Below are positions 12,093 through 21,652 of a stretch of 64,000 nucleotides of DNA, one piece after another (the stretch's first letter is position 1; each line of letters starts with the position of its first letter). This DNA is from Ganoderma boninense (lineage: Eukaryota; Basidiomycota; Agaricomycetes; Polyporales; Polyporaceae). Made by a program: the position numbers and the translations under genes. The notes beneath the pieces were generated by a model. That model was not told the DNA's origin and did not search any database. It saw only the letters and a list, made by a program, of their open reading frames with translations. The DNA lies in assembly GCA_002900995.3 (NCBI GenBank), contig CM035305.1:1488001-1552000 (forward strand). Direction: 5' to 3'.

Positions 12093-13698
12093 CGCCGATG
12101 AGAATCATAGGTCGATTTGTGACGACATCGATATCCTCCATGCCTGCGTGCTTCTCCCTCTTTCCCAACACCGCCCTTCCAATGGTCGTGAGGAGCGCAT
12201 CATCGTCCGCGCCCCGCCGTATCTCGTCACGGAGTGAAATCTCTTTGGCGTCAAAAAGACACACCTAGGATGTGACAGTTTTAAATCCGAGGATGTGCTG
12301 AGCTCACACAAACAGTTGTTGACATACCTTGATTTGACCGTCAGCGGTTAGCCTCAATCGATTGCAAGAGCCGCAGAAGTGGTCGGACATGCTACTGATG
12401 AATCCGAAACTGCCCTGGTGGCCAGGTATCATGTAAGACCGCGCGGTGTCATTCAGCTCGTCAGGCCCTTTGCAAAGATCGGGATAACGTCTTCGTATAC
12501 GAGACAGCAGCTCCGACGAAGGTATCATCTTTGCCTTATCCCATTTATTTCCTGCCTCCGAAATAGTCATCAGTTTTACGTTGCACCAAGTCGGTTGGTC
12601 AAACGACTTGCCTGTGAAGGGCATAAACTCAATGAAGCGCACAGACAACCTGCTGTCTTTGGTCATTTCCACGAAGTCCAAAACCTCGTGATCGTTCATG
12701 CCCTTGATGACCACGACGTTCAATTTCACCCCCTTGAGTTCGGGAGTATCGAGCCCTGCGCGAAGTGATCGCAGTACTGCATCGTGGCCCATCCGGCGCG
12801 TCATGATTTCAAACATGAACGGGTTCGAGCGTGTCGAGGCTGGAAGGCAATGTTAATCACCACCACACCTGAGTCATTCGGAGTGTGTTCAAACCTTATG
12901 TTTAGGTGCGTAAGACCATTTTGAACCAGGCCAGGGAGCTTCCGGTGCAAAGCAATCCCGTTCGTGGTCATCCCGATCGATTGCAGCCCGTGCTTGCGCA
13001 GCTCATTAAGCCGACCTGGTCGGGGAGGCATTGTAAATACATTCGATACACGCACGTCCGGGGTCCGAGGAGCGGCCGCCCCAGAATACGGGGGGCGAGG
13101 AGGCATTACGTACCTACTATCTCCACAATGCCTTTCCTCACCGTCGGTTCGCCGCCGGTCAGCCGTATTTTCGTCACACCGCTCTTCACAAATAGCGTCG
13201 CAAGTCGGATGACCTCGTCGTCCGTCAGGAGGTGTCCCGGTGGGGATAGTTCGACACCTTCGCTTGGCATGCAGTAGAAACCTGTGCGCGCCCGGCAGGG
13301 TCAGCACCTCGCCCCCGCATCTCAGGACAGATGCGCGCGGGCGGCGTGGCTGGGAGATGACGCGAAAGGACAGAAGATACGCACATCGGAGATTGCAACG
13401 CTCCGTGAGCGAGATGCGAAGATAGTTGTGTTGTCGATTGTAGGCGTCGACCAGAAAGGGCGAGACTCCGCGCTCAGCCTCGACGGAGGCGATTCTGTCC
13501 TGATGCGATACAGTGGGCTGAGCATGAAGTCCGAGATCGTCGAGAGGATGATGTATGATCGAATCGTACCTTGGCACGACGCTGAATACCCCTAGGCGTT
13601 TGTGGCAGAAGCTCAGTGGGCTTGGGTGCAGAGTACGTGTTGAGAGCGCGACTGGGATGTATCGGAGGGAGTCTGCGAGCGCTGAGGTGGCGGAACAT
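12088..13698 (-). CDS. moaA: MoaA-type GTP 3',8-cyclase (radical SAM; MOCS1A-like), mitochondrial
   Basis: Catalyses the first step of molybdenum cofactor synthesis from GTP with two [4Fe-4S] clusters. Exon 1 (13698-13570) encodes an Arg-rich, acid-free presequence starting [12 protein letters not shown], typical of mitochondrial import. The radical-SAM motif CNLRCFYC is assembled across the intron 13384-13282. Further motifs: [11 protein letters not shown], the C-terminal cluster [18 protein letters not shown], and the terminal GG. Introns: 13569-13518, 13384-13282, 13113-13016, one ending near 12834, 12611-12552 (GC-AG) and 12327-12265. Removing the GC-AG intron gives FMPFTGNKW, the family consensus. 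At about 12821-12823 the expected SLDTLEP and FMFEIM segments are one base out of phase, probably a consensus error in a GGG run. Confidence 0.93.
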
Positions 13699-14310
13699 AG
13701 TGGTGACAGCAAGAGCGACAATGCGCCGGAAACGTGGAGTTCATGTGCATGATAAGGAGGATTTGGTGGACATCGGCGTTGGGAGCAAGGTAGGAGGATG
13801 CTGACTCTGAACTGTGCGCGCTGCCGCGGGCCGCCAACCAGATCTCCGCGCCTTTCGGCGACCGCGGTTACCCTGGGAAGCCACGGCTGGCAAACCACCC
13901 TCGCCGTGGTACCCTTCGGCCATCGGGCACAATGTTGCTACTCGCTAGTTCTGGCGATTGGTAAGTCATCCAGCCACACATAGTTCACCCAATCGATCGG
14001 TGGCTCCCAATCAAGCCACCTTGCAACTGCGCACACTCGCAAGTGGAGTTCGGACGAAGTGGTACCCAAACCCCAACTCTATAGTCTGTCTAGAGCCCCC
14101 TAAGCCACACCTCCGAAAGCGTCCATCTTTCCTGTCTATCTTCCTTGAGCCACAGTCCGAAATACCTCCCGGCCGCCCGGTAACCAAGTCCCTTAGATGC
14201 CGAACCAAGTTGCACGCTGCATTCCCGCAGAGGGTGTTGCATGCCGTCAACAGTGGCTTCTTGCGCAGTATCGTAGCAAGTGAGGTGGTGTGGAACGACA
14301 TTCTACTCGG
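13699..14310. other. Intergenic between glycosyltransferase 3' end and MoaA promoter
   Basis: 612 bases upstream of MoaA and downstream of the glycosyltransferase, both on the minus strand. No coding frame or RNA gene recognised. It must contain the MoaA promoter and the glycosyltransferase terminator. Confidence 0.5.
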
Positions 14311-16042
14311 CTAACGGTTAGTATCCCCATCCGAGCATGCTATGGCGGCACCCACCCAAGTGACATCGTCGGAGGACCATCCAAACAAACTTGAATTCAA
14401 AATCGCCTCTGTGGCAGAATCCACCAGCATCACCAGCTCAACTGTGGTCCACCGCCGTGCTTCGCTGATCTCAGTGAGAACATCCAGGGTGATCTTGTCC
14501 CCCTTCTTTCCGGCTATTAAAGGCAATTAGTCAGTGGCATAGCAAAACACGCCGCCTCGGGTGGTTCGGCGTACCATAAAGGCTGCGGAAGACGGTGTTG
14601 GTCTTCGCATCCACGGCATTGGATGGGGCATGGTCCAGATAGTTCTGTTTCCCAGCATCACCTAGGGTCCGCGCATTCTCGATCTCCAGCGAGAGCATGT
14701 CTGAAATGTTTGTTGCCGTGTGAGAGACGTCGGGAAGTGTGCGGATGTTGGTTTCGAGAACACAGGCCGCCACACGACATGCGGCGCGGATCCAGGGTTT
14801 ACGTGGATGCAATCCATCGAGCGTGATATACGGCAGCTGTGGACGGGGCTGCTGGGCAGTGGTGCCATCGCGATGGAGTCCGTCGCACGATGCACGCCCA
14901 CAGTGGGCTAGCGACTCCAGGTAGCGCGTCGCCCTAAGCTGAATGGAGAATGTGAGCTTGAGTGACGTGCGACGAAACGAAATTGGCTGCAGGAACGCAC
15001 GATGTACTTCTCGTTGCGGTCGTCGCCTTCGGATCCCACGGTGAAGGGTTGGCCCCCACCGAGCTCGAAGGCCTGGTCGTGCCACACTTCCGGAACTCTG
15101 TTGCTCAGGATCGTGAAGAAGTTGTCGGCCATCTTCATGTCGTCAGGTGGTGCGTCCAGGTACCGCATGAGTCTCAGGAAGGACTGGGCTTCGGACCGAT
15201 GCAGCATCGTACCATAGCCTAGCCAGGCGAAAGACGTCTGGATGCTGGAGAGTTGCCGGTCGTGGGAGGTCGGAACATCTGTTTCGCGCAATGTGGTGGA
15301 GAGATGCTCGTGTGGCGGTAATAAATGGATGACCCGAGAAGCGTCGGGTGCCGCCATGTGGGCCTGAAGAGATTGGATAATTTCTGGGCGAATAAGGTAG
15401 TCATCATCCTGAAGTGTTGGGAGAAGTAGGTCAGGCGCTCGAAGTTCATGCGAACAAATGGGGACTCGCTTGAATGAAGCAGTAGGGAGTGCTCGCTTGG
15501 GCACAGGCCATGAACCGCGCCTGGAAGAGCTGGTTGGAGGGCGCATTGTATATGCGCAACTTGGACTTGGGGCATCCCGTGTTCTTCATCTCCTGCGAGT
15601 TCTGAGTTAGCTGACGGGGACATGGAGGAAACTAGAAGGATATTGTGCATGCATCGTAGGTGATATGCCTTGGGCTGTTGTTCCAAATGAAAACCTCTGA
15701 GACTGTGCCCTCTAGCCACGGCGCACACAAGAGGGATGCGATGAGGTTGACATTTGGGAAGCGGGACCAGTTGAGGATGACTGCAGTGACGTTGGGGGTG
15801 GCGGCGGAGAGGACTTGGGGGAGCAGGGAGAGATGCTCATAGCCGTGGAAGTCGGAGTCGGGGTTGCGATAGGTGGGCGGGAGGGTCCTGGGTACAAAGT
15901 CTATGTCTGCGAGGAGGGGAAGGTAAAGCGAGTCGGGCGTCTGCTCGGGTCGGCTGGGCCAGATCTGGCGCGAGATTAGGCCAAGGAGGACGGGGACGGC
16001 TACCGTCTGGAACCCCCTCCAGATCTGCCCGCGGGTGGTCAT
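14311..16042 (-). CDS. Putative type II membrane glycosyltransferase, GT-A fold (GT64-like)
   Basis: Five exons. A short cytosolic N-terminus is followed by a hydrophobic anchor (VAVPVLLGLIS, residues about 14-25). The segment VTAVILNWSRFPNVNLI followed by EVFIWNNSP resembles the first strands of GT-A glycosyltransferases, and FIQDDDYLIRP supplies a DxD-type metal/sugar-nucleotide motif. Both halves of the catalytic region are joined through unusual introns: 15652-15593 begins GCATGC and 15469-15409 begins GCGAGT, each with a good branch site (CTAAC, CTGAC) and AG acceptor; no GT donor restores the frame. Two later introns are GT-AG. Family placement (exostosin-like GT64) rests on these motifs only; the acceptor is unknown. 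It is divergent from the NIPSNAP gene. Confidence 0.72.
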
Positions 16043-16449
16043 GGTGGCCTATGGTGGCCCAAGGGGGTCCAAGGGACAGCGTCGATCGCTGGCGAACGCG
16101 CGGGGTCGAGAACGATGGCCGCGACTAGTGCTTAGGACCGTCGCCCGTCCGACGCGCACCGGCCGACGCCCCGATGTGTATGCGCGTCTGGGCGGGTCCA
16201 CGTGGGATGCGCGGGTGGATCATGATCTCCCCCCGCGTCATCTGCACCTCCCCGCAAAAACACGCGCCCCTCAAATTGTAGCCGGAACGACGTCGACCAC
16301 CCAACTGCCCTCCCTCTGCTCTCTTTAAAGTCGTTGGGTCTCTCCACGCTGCTCCTGCTGGCCATCAACTTCCTACTCCATCATTCCTTTCCTCGCTCTC
16401 TCCGTCTTTCGCTCCTCTCTCCTCTTCTCGGACCACACGACAGCACATC
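16043..16449. promoter_or_regulatory. Divergent promoter region, glycosyltransferase / NIPSNAP
   Basis: Only 407 bases separate the two start codons, which point away from each other. The NIPSNAP side has a TATA-like TTTAAAG at about 16323-16329 and a strongly pyrimidine-rich stretch (about 16355-16432) just before the ATG. Confidence 0.5.
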
Positions 16450-17711
16450 ATGTTTGCTCGTCTCAGCGCTCAGGCTGCTAGGCAGACCCCCAGGGCTGCG
16501 GTCCAGACTCAGGCCAGAAGGGCGATTTCAGTTCAGGTAAGGCTCTTGTCTGTGTCACTCGTCAAGAAGGTGACGTGGAGCACGCAGTCGTTACTGCATG
16601 GGTCTCCGGAGGCACAACACGAGGGTGACATCCAACTTCAGCAGCATTCGAAACTCGTGGCGCGCGGAAAGTATGTCCACGGTCTCGAAAGTACGTTATC
16701 TCGTGCCCCACATCCATATGCCCGTCTGACGGCACCATCTCTCATAGTGCACAGAGTTAAGCCGGACTCGGTCGCCGAGTACAAGAAAGCCGCGTAAGGT
16801 GGCTTGCTTCTACACTTCGTCGCTCATACTCACCACTCCCTCAGGGAGGCGTACTACACTGCTATCAAGGACGACCCCGAGTTACACGTTAAGCTCACTG
16901 GTAGTTGGGAAACGGTGATTGGCGAACAGGATGTGTTCTGTACGTGACCATCGTTACGAGAGCGGCCTCCGAAGCTTATATTCGCCCGCTCCAGACCACA
17001 TCCTGGAATACGAGAACTACCGGGGTTACGACAACACGACCCACAAGATTAAGAACTCCGAAGTAAGCGCATCATATTTCCTGACGCTTGCGATGGTACT
17101 GAACCCTGCCTGTAGCATCTGAACGCGTACAACAAGTTGATACCGTACTTGGCGTCGCGCAACCAGCAACTTTGCCAAGAATTCGCCTTCTTCCGACCGT
17201 CCCTCCCCGTGCCGAGGGAGGCATTTTCGAGTTGCGCACGTACCAGCTCCGCCCGGGCACGCTCTTGCAGTGGGAGCAGACCTGGTGAGCCGTGCGTGTC
17301 TCATTCTCGAGATCCGTAACTGACATCCGCTAACAGGCGGAAGGGTATCGAGGCTCGCCGCCAGATTGTTGAGCCCGTAGGGGCCTGGTTCTCGCAGCTT
17401 GGACGTTTGCACCAGGTGCACCACATGTGGCAGTACCCGTAAGTGGTGCTATCTGCATTACACCTGTCGACAGTGTCACTCAGTCTCGTTTCACTGTCCG
17501 GTAACGCAGCGATCTGCATAGCCGGAAGGAGATGCGCGAGAAATCATGGGCTTTGGACGGTTGGGCACAAACAGTGTCGAAGGTATGTGCGGATCCACAA
17601 GGGAACATATGGGTCACGGTGCTGATCAGGCGGCTCGCCTAGACCGCGGACTTCTCCATGTTGATGGATTCGATCGTGCTTGAACCTTTGCCGTTCAGCC
17701 CGCTGAAATAG
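16450..17711 (+). CDS. NIPSNAP family protein, mitochondrial
   Basis: About nine exons. The N-terminus (MFARLSAQAARQTPRAAVQT) is an Arg/Ala/Gln-rich mitochondrial presequence. The body has two ferredoxin-like NIPSNAP repeats: first MHRVKPDSVAEYKKAA with VKLTGSWETVIGEQD and HILEYENYRGYD, then GGIFELRTYQLRPGTLLQWEQ with LGRLHQVHHMWQYPDL, all diagnostic. The family binds mitochondrial surface partners and is linked to mitochondrial quality control in animals; the fungal role is unclear. Resolved introns include 16537-16587, 16691-16747 and one starting at 16795. Near 17193 the frame of EFAFF and that of PTVPPRAEGG differ by one base with no room for an intron, so the consensus probably lacks one C. 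End is TAG at 17709-17711. Confidence 0.9.
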
Positions 17712-18530
17712 GTGGGGTGCCTGTTATACCACGGACGTTGTACATTAGTGTCCATTATGGGTTGACGCAAGGAGCGGCTATTAGGTGGGCCGGTGGGGTG
17801 AATTGCCGCTGTTGGACGGCGCATGTGTACATGTATCACCGGAATAGGCTTAGTTGCAATCGTCGAATCGTACCGGCGGAGCAGGACCGCGCGCGCTTGG
17901 GGATGAGGACGCCGGCTGAGACGGGCTTATGAAATAGGTCAGCGGATGCCGCGTCCGCAACGCGATAGGCTGGGAGTGTAAATCCATTGCTTTGATAGCG
18001 GTTTGGCCAGGCGTGGCCCTGAGACTACCGGGCCCCGTTTGGACTCTTGGGATGACGACGTGCCACGGCCTGGCGACGGAAGTTGGCGAGGTTGCATCGA
18101 TGTACGTACTACTTATTCCAGCTGAGCTTGCCAGAGATTATCAATTCTGGATCCGCATAGGGGGCTGTTCCGATTTGTGCCTTGCCCACGCCAAAGTCCG
18201 ATAAACCACATCAAACGCTGTTGGGGCTTGGGTGTGCTGGCATCCCCTGTGTGCGCGCCCATAAATCACGCAAAAATACACCCATGTGCCCGAGATGGCG
18301 TGTCATGGGCTGCAGTCGGTGCGGCGTGTGTCTTGAGAGCGCAAGGGGAATGGCCGCCGACTAAGAGCGGTGCGTTTGTTTGGATCGGGTGTCGGATCTA
18401 ATACAGAACAAAGGGCTAGTGGGGGTCATGGACCCACAAGCTCAACTTGTGCGCCTACTCTTGCCTTTTCCTCTCCCCCGTCACACTAGTCCGCCGCCCC
18501 TCCCTCCTCCCTCTCTTCCGCCCCCCCTCC
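17712..18530. other. Intergenic upstream of the forkhead gene
   Basis: No gene recognised. The last 70 bases (18460-18530) form a dense C/T tract directly before the forkhead ATG, a typical basidiomycete core promoter and leader. Confidence 0.5.
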
Positions 18531-20597
18531 ATGTCAAGCCTCAACAACCTCCTCAACCCGGAATCCTCCTATGAGTCGTCCCTCAGGTGCGTATCCTCGC
18601 CCGCCCTCTTCCTCCTGCTCTCACACTCTCCCTCTCCCCCTCCCATCCAGGTTGCAGGCCGTCCGCTCCCCAAGCAGCGCGACCACCTCCCCCACCGAGC
18701 AGACCTCGGAGAGCAGCAGCACTGCCGTCGAACTCAGGCCTCCTCCTCCTCGCGCCGAGGTCGTCATCCGTGCTCACGAACCCCATCCCGACTGTCCCGA
18801 CACCCTCGCATGTCTACCAGATACCGATGGCCGACCGCAACACACACTCCCCGTTATCTTGCGTTGCACCATTCTCGGAAGTCCTCGCAAACGTTTGACC
18901 ATCCGAGAGATATATGCTGCCATGGAGAGGAAGTATCCATATTACAAAACAGCGGGTCCTGCATGGAAGGTGTGTCCTCTGTTCGCTTCGTAACACGCTT
19001 CCTTCCACCCCGCACATCTTCGGAAGATGCTGAACAAGATGCTCAGCAATCCGTGCGACATCATCTATCCCTGAATCGCCTGTTTGAGCGACAACCTCGT
19101 CCTCCGTCGGACCCGGGTTTCGGGTCCTACTGGACTGTCAACCTCGAAGCACCCCCCGGAACCAAGCGTCCGAGGAAGAGGGGTGGGAGATCGAACAAAC
19201 CTGAAGGTACGGAGAACGGACCTACGCCTGGACTGGGTCCGGTTCTTCCGACAGTCATTATTCCCATGCAAGTTCATCCGCCGACAATATCCACTATGGC
19301 GGGCCCTCCAGTGCCACAACCGCCACTGTCCGCCACACCTTCGACGACGTCAACCTTCATCTCGACGCCAAATGGTCTTTCTGCTTCATCAAGCACTGCT
19401 TCTTCAGGCGTGCGACCCCCACCCCCATCTCATATCCCATATGCCCCGCCCGATCACCATTTGGCCCACCACGAATCCCCGCACAATGCTCCACAACATG
19501 TGTATTCTCAATCACACCCACCTCCACCCCTCCATCCTCACGAGCATCCCCATATGCACGTGCAGTCGCCTCACCCTCAGTCTCAGCCTCCGTCTCATCC
19601 TCACATGCCGCCTCCATCCCATATGCACCCGCAACCCCCACCACACCCTCATTCGCATGTGCATCCCCACTCTGTGCCCCCTCCTCACCCTCACGCGATG
19701 CCTCCATCTCATTCGCACACCCAACCACCTCCAATTCCATATGGTCATTCACCTCCACCCGGTCATCCGCATTCTCAACCACCACCCCCGCCACCACATT
19801 CGCATCTTCATTCGCAACCACCACCTCAGCCTCATCCAAATTCGCACTATCCTCACCAGCAATCACATCATCCGTCGCATCCGTCCTCACTTCCTCCTTC
19901 ACACCCTCCATCGCATTCGGCTCCCCCTCCCCCTCCTCCGCCTTCCAGTGTGGGACCTAACTCTCATCCTCAGGCGTCCGTCTCTACAATTGCGAAATTA
20001 CGCCCAGTGGACAGTAGGTCATTCAGTCAAACATCTACGATGCGATCTCGCAGGTTGTATGACGACGATGACGATGACGAAATGGATTGGGAGGATGGCG
20101 ACGGACCACAATACTCGGACGATGACTACTCCAGTTCGGAGGACATGCCGTACCAGTATGATCCCCGCGCTCACCACCGCAACTCCAATTCCTATTCCGG
20201 CGCCCGACGTCGTGCATATTCCGGTTCTCAAGGACAGACCGGCAAGTCTGTTCTTCACGGAGCCTTTTCGGGCTATTCCACCATCGATCATCCCGACTCC
20301 ACCATCGAGCGATTGAAGATGGAGATGGCAGGGCTTCGGCGGCAGTCACAAGACGCTGTCAATGCGTCACTACGGCTGTCAGACCAGCTCACTGCTTCGC
20401 AGGAGGATGCGGCCCGAGCGAAGTCCGCGTTGAAGGTTGCCGAGAACATGCTGGAGGAGGAGGCACGGCGCCGGCTACAGGCGGAGAAGAACGCTGAAGA
20501 GGAGGTGCGTCGGCGTAGGGTAGCCGAGGAGACGCTTCGGCAGTACGAAGTGCAGACACGGGGACAACGGAACCCCAATGCCTATCCTCGATCTTAA
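18531..20597 (+). CDS. Forkhead (winged-helix) transcription factor
   Basis: Three exons (introns 18587-18650 and 18970-19046) give 641 residues. The forkhead domain spans about residues 84-160: LPVILRCTILGSPRKRLTI, IREIYAAMERKYPYYK, AGPAWK, then the recognition helix QSVRHHLSLN and FGSYWTVN, followed by a basic tail KRPRKRGGR. The splice junction 18969/19047 lies exactly before the recognition helix. The middle (about residues 240-490) is a Pro/His-rich low-complexity tract with many HPH and PPH repeats. Next comes an acidic run (DDDDDDEMDWEDGD) suited to transcriptional activation, and the C-terminus is a predicted coiled coil rich in Glu, Arg and Ala (about residues 555-625). Nuclear DNA-binding regulator; targets unknown. 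Confidence 0.93.
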   Translation: MSSLNNLLNPESSYESSLRCVSSPALFLLLSHSPSPPPIQVAGRPLPKQRDHLPHRADLGEQQHCRRTQASSSSRRGRHPCSRTPSRLSRHPRMSTRYRWPTATHTPRYLALHHSRKSSQTFDHPRDICCHGEEVSILQNSGSCMEGVSSVRFVTRFLPPRTSSEDAEQDAQQSVRHHLSLNRLFERQPRPPSDPGFGSYWTVNLEAPPGTKRPRKRGGRSNKPEGTENGPTPGLGPVLPTVIIPMQVHPPTISTMAGPPVPQPPLSATPSTTSTFISTPNGLSASSSTASSGVRPPPPSHIPYAPPDHHLAHHESPHNAPQHVYSQSHPPPPLHPHEHPHMHVQSPHPQSQPPSHPHMPPPSHMHPQPPPHPHSHVHPHSVPPPHPHAMPPSHSHTQPPPIPYGHSPPPGHPHSQPPPPPPHSHLHSQPPPQPHPNSHYPHQQSHHPSHPSSLPPSHPPSHSAPPPPPPPSSVGPNSHPQASVSTIAKLRPVDSRSFSQTSTMRSRRLYDDDDDDEMDWEDGDGPQYSDDDYSSSEDMPYQYDPRAHHRNSNSYSGARRRAYSGSQGQTGKSVLHGAFSGYSTIDHPDSTIERLKMEMAGLRRQSQDAVNASLRLSDQLTASQEDAARAKSALKVAENMLEEEARRRLQAEKNAEEEVRRRRVAEETLRQYEVQTRGQRNPNAYPRS

Positions 20598-21652
20598 CGC
20601 GCACGCTTGCTGTTTATCCGTCTTGCTTTCGTCCAGTATGGCCATCCTTTTGACTTATTTGTCTGTCTGTGCATTTTCACTGTCTTCTGCTTACCAGTCA
20701 TCAGTCGTCATCGCCTACGCTTACGTCTAGCTCATCGTCCTACGCAGCAGGTCTATTACCGGATCGCACATGGATTGTAATCTCACTGGTTCTTCTCACT
20801 GACTTATGGGTAATTTGTTCGAGGAGTACCGCTTCCCTTAACTAGTCTATACCGCCTACGTGATGAATTGGGCCCTGTGAATAGCATAGAAAGCCCGGGA
20901 CATGGTCAATTCCCAGGATCCGATCATTCCGAGGTTCCAAGTTCCACCCCGGAATGCGATGGAGAAGAGGTGCACCCGCCCGCCGGCGGAACAGTAGCAG
21001 CATTGTCTTGGGCCTGCTTTGGGACCGTTTATCTTAGCGACCCTGCTAGAGAACACACCGACGGAGTCTGAGTGCAAATTGTATTTGACATGGTGAGGGC
21101 TTCCTGATGTAGGCGTCCCCTTCTGTTCCACCGATATGGACAACCATCTGCCTCCGCAGGAGGGCGTTCCCGCGTCTGCCGAGTTGATCATGTCGCAATT
21201 GCTCACGGGATGGAAAGCGGAAGAATTCCAGGGGTTCCGTAAGATACAACATCGTTCCTTTCTCCTGACGTTGGCCACAGCGGGGAGATGCGCACTGTCC
21301 CCGTGTGGGTGCAGCTGGGCAGCAGTGATGTGCCCAGGGAGTGGGAGGCCGCATGATCCTTGCGCTGACAACGGCAGTCGGAGTGCGAGGTAACGGAAGC
21401 TCGCCATGCGCCCCGTTCCGTAACGCCCTCCGTGCATCGTGGCCGCCCTGATGAGGAGAGAAGCGGCCGGGGGAGGGACCCCATTCATTTCGTTCTCACC
21501 GGCCAGCCACCGACCACGATCAGAAGCCTGATAGCCGCCCGGACGAGTGCGATGAAGCTCTTGCACAACAACACCAAACACCCGCTCGAAAATGTCGCAG
21601 GCGCCCGTCCCCTGCGCTTCCTTTCTGGTCCTGCCGTCGCCCTCCCCTCGAC
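20598..21652. other. Intergenic between forkhead gene and UTP13
   Basis: About 1.05 kb with no recognisable gene. A long minus-strand open frame (20856-21581) has no domain and is not believed to be coding. The final part is the UTP13 promoter. Confidence 0.5.

Noticed and set aside
19084..20316. Open frame of 410 codons in the second plus frame across the forkhead gene
   Set aside because: It is a shadow of the Pro/His-rich exon; the other frame carries the forkhead domain, acidic run and coiled coil.
20856..21581. Minus-strand open frame of 241 codons
   Set aside because: No domain, biased composition typical of non-coding GC-rich DNA, and it overlaps the UTP13 promoter.
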